This document shows, one piece after another, positions 7,802 to 7,909 of a stretch of 7,909 nt of DNA (position 1 is the stretch's first letter; each line of letters opens with the position of its first letter). The position numbers and the translations under genes were made by a program. The stretch comes from Oscillospiraceae bacterium (GTDB taxonomy: Bacteria; Bacillota; Clostridia; Oscillospirales; Ruminococcaceae): assembly GCA_017416665.1 (NCBI GenBank), contig JAFQBO010000370.1:1-7909 (forward strand), written 5' to 3'. The notes beneath the pieces were generated by a model that saw nothing but the letters and a program-made list of their open reading frames with translations, was not told the origin of the DNA and searched no databases.

Positions 7802-7862
7802 CCGGATGAATAAAACAGCATTTTTTTCCACCAGATAGTGTAAAATGTTTATATGGCTTCAT
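7758..7862 (-). pseudogene. Truncated IS30-like transposase start (34-codon frame)
   Basis: On the minus strand a GGAGGT ribosome binding site (7867-7872) stands 4 bases before ATG (7862-7860). The frame opens MKPYKHFTLS, which resembles the start of IS30-family transposases (YKHLT followed by EERE-type helices). From codon 11 on it reads GGKKCCFIHP and the resemblance stops. The frame runs through the terminator-like DNA and ends at TAA (7760-7758). I therefore read it as the first about ten codons of a transposase fused to unrelated sequence. The similarity rests on a short peptide recalled from the family, so it is suggestive rather than proven. An alternative is a genuine short peptide gene or a regulatory leader. 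Confidence 0.4.
7775..7827. terminator. Probable bidirectional rho-independent terminator
   Basis: The left arm is AAAAAAGCTGT (7775-7785) and the right arm is ACAGC followed by A and seven T (7815-7827). In both directions a GCTGT/ACAGC stem is followed by a run of T, so it can end the GH9 operon rightward and any leftward transcript. The loop is 29 nt, longer than usual, though a small TATT/AATA pairing inside can shorten it. It is the only terminator-like structure after GH9. Confidence 0.5.
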
Positions 7863-7909
7863 AGTAACCTCCGTGTTGATGTTTGTGTGGTAACTACATT
7901 TTACACTAA
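7792..7909. mobile_element. Possible MITE-like or truncated IS remnant with TTAGTGT ends
   Basis: The plus strand at 7792 reads TTAGTGTGAA, and the minus strand from the window end (7909) reads TTAGTGTAAA. These inward-facing ends match in 9 of 10 bases and enclose 118 bp. The right part contains the transposase-like start (ATG at 7862 on the minus strand), whose gene would run leftward, but GH9 begins too close for a full element. This suggests an internal or one-sided deletion of an IS. The right end coincides with the window end, so neither the full repeat nor a target-site duplication can be checked. Confidence 0.35.
7836..7908. repeat. Perfect 13-bp inverted repeat enclosing a ribosome binding site and start codon
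   Basis: TAGTGTAAAATGT (7836-7848) is perfectly complementary to ACATTTTACACTA (7896-7908). A second pairing, TAGTAACC (7862-7869) with GGTAACTA (7889-7896), matches in 7 of 8 positions and nests just inside. In a leftward RNA starting beyond the window end, the about 21 nt at the element edge would pair with the ribosome binding site/ATG region and with codons 6-9 of the transposase-like frame (HFTL), plus one adjacent base. Confidence 0.75.

Noticed and set aside
7735..7909. CRISPR array or RNA gene in the repeat-rich tail
   Set aside because: The repeats are inverted pairs of one short motif, not evenly spaced direct repeats with spacers, and no tRNA-like or rRNA-like structure is present.

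Overview
The window looks like chromosomal DNA from a plant-fibre-degrading, low-to-moderate GC Gram-positive anaerobe of the Ruminococcus type (Clostridia, Oscillospiraceae). The grounds are the codon style, strong AGGAGG-type ribosome binding sites, sigma-A-type promoters, and a large secreted family 9 glycoside hydrolase (GH9). The genus is an inference; no rRNA or other marker is present to settle it.

Layout. Bases 1-1489 hold a leftward two-gene ABC-2 export operon: an ATPase (785-1489), then a membrane permease whose N-terminal 260 codons lie in the window (1-782) before it runs off the left edge. A 340-base intergenic region (1490-1829) carries two divergent promoters. The leftward one (1540-1568) serves the ABC operon and the rightward one (1766-1794) serves the other operon. 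Both have 17-bp spacers. Bases 1830-7734 hold a tightly packed rightward operon of three genes: tex (S1/YqgF-domain transcription accessory protein), a membrane-anchored alpha/beta hydrolase, and a secreted multidomain GH9 cellulase (signal peptide, CBM4/9-like module, CelD_N Ig-like domain, GH9 catalytic domain, low-complexity linker, C-terminal transmembrane helix). The junctions overlap (TGATG between tex and the hydrolase, ATGA between the hydrolase and GH9), so the three are probably translated in a coupled way from one mRNA.

Bases 7735-7909 hold no intact gene but are dense in structure. There is a probable bidirectional terminator, a nested set of inverted repeats built on the motif TAGTGTRAA, and on the minus strand a well-formed ribosome binding site and ATG opening a short frame that begins like an IS30-type transposase (MKPYKHFTL) and then loses resemblance. 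I read this as a truncated insertion-sequence end or small MITE-like element next to the GH9 terminator.

Functionally, the GH9 enzyme and the hydrolase are both predicted to sit on the outside of the membrane and may act on plant-derived substrates at the cell surface. Their co-transcription with tex, a housekeeping nucleic-acid-binding protein, is the most unusual genomic context here. The best candidates for something new are the unusual C-terminal anchor of the cellulase (no dockerin, no LPXTG) and the IS-end hairpin that would bury the start of its own reading frame. I did not find a CRISPR array, defence island or RNA gene.
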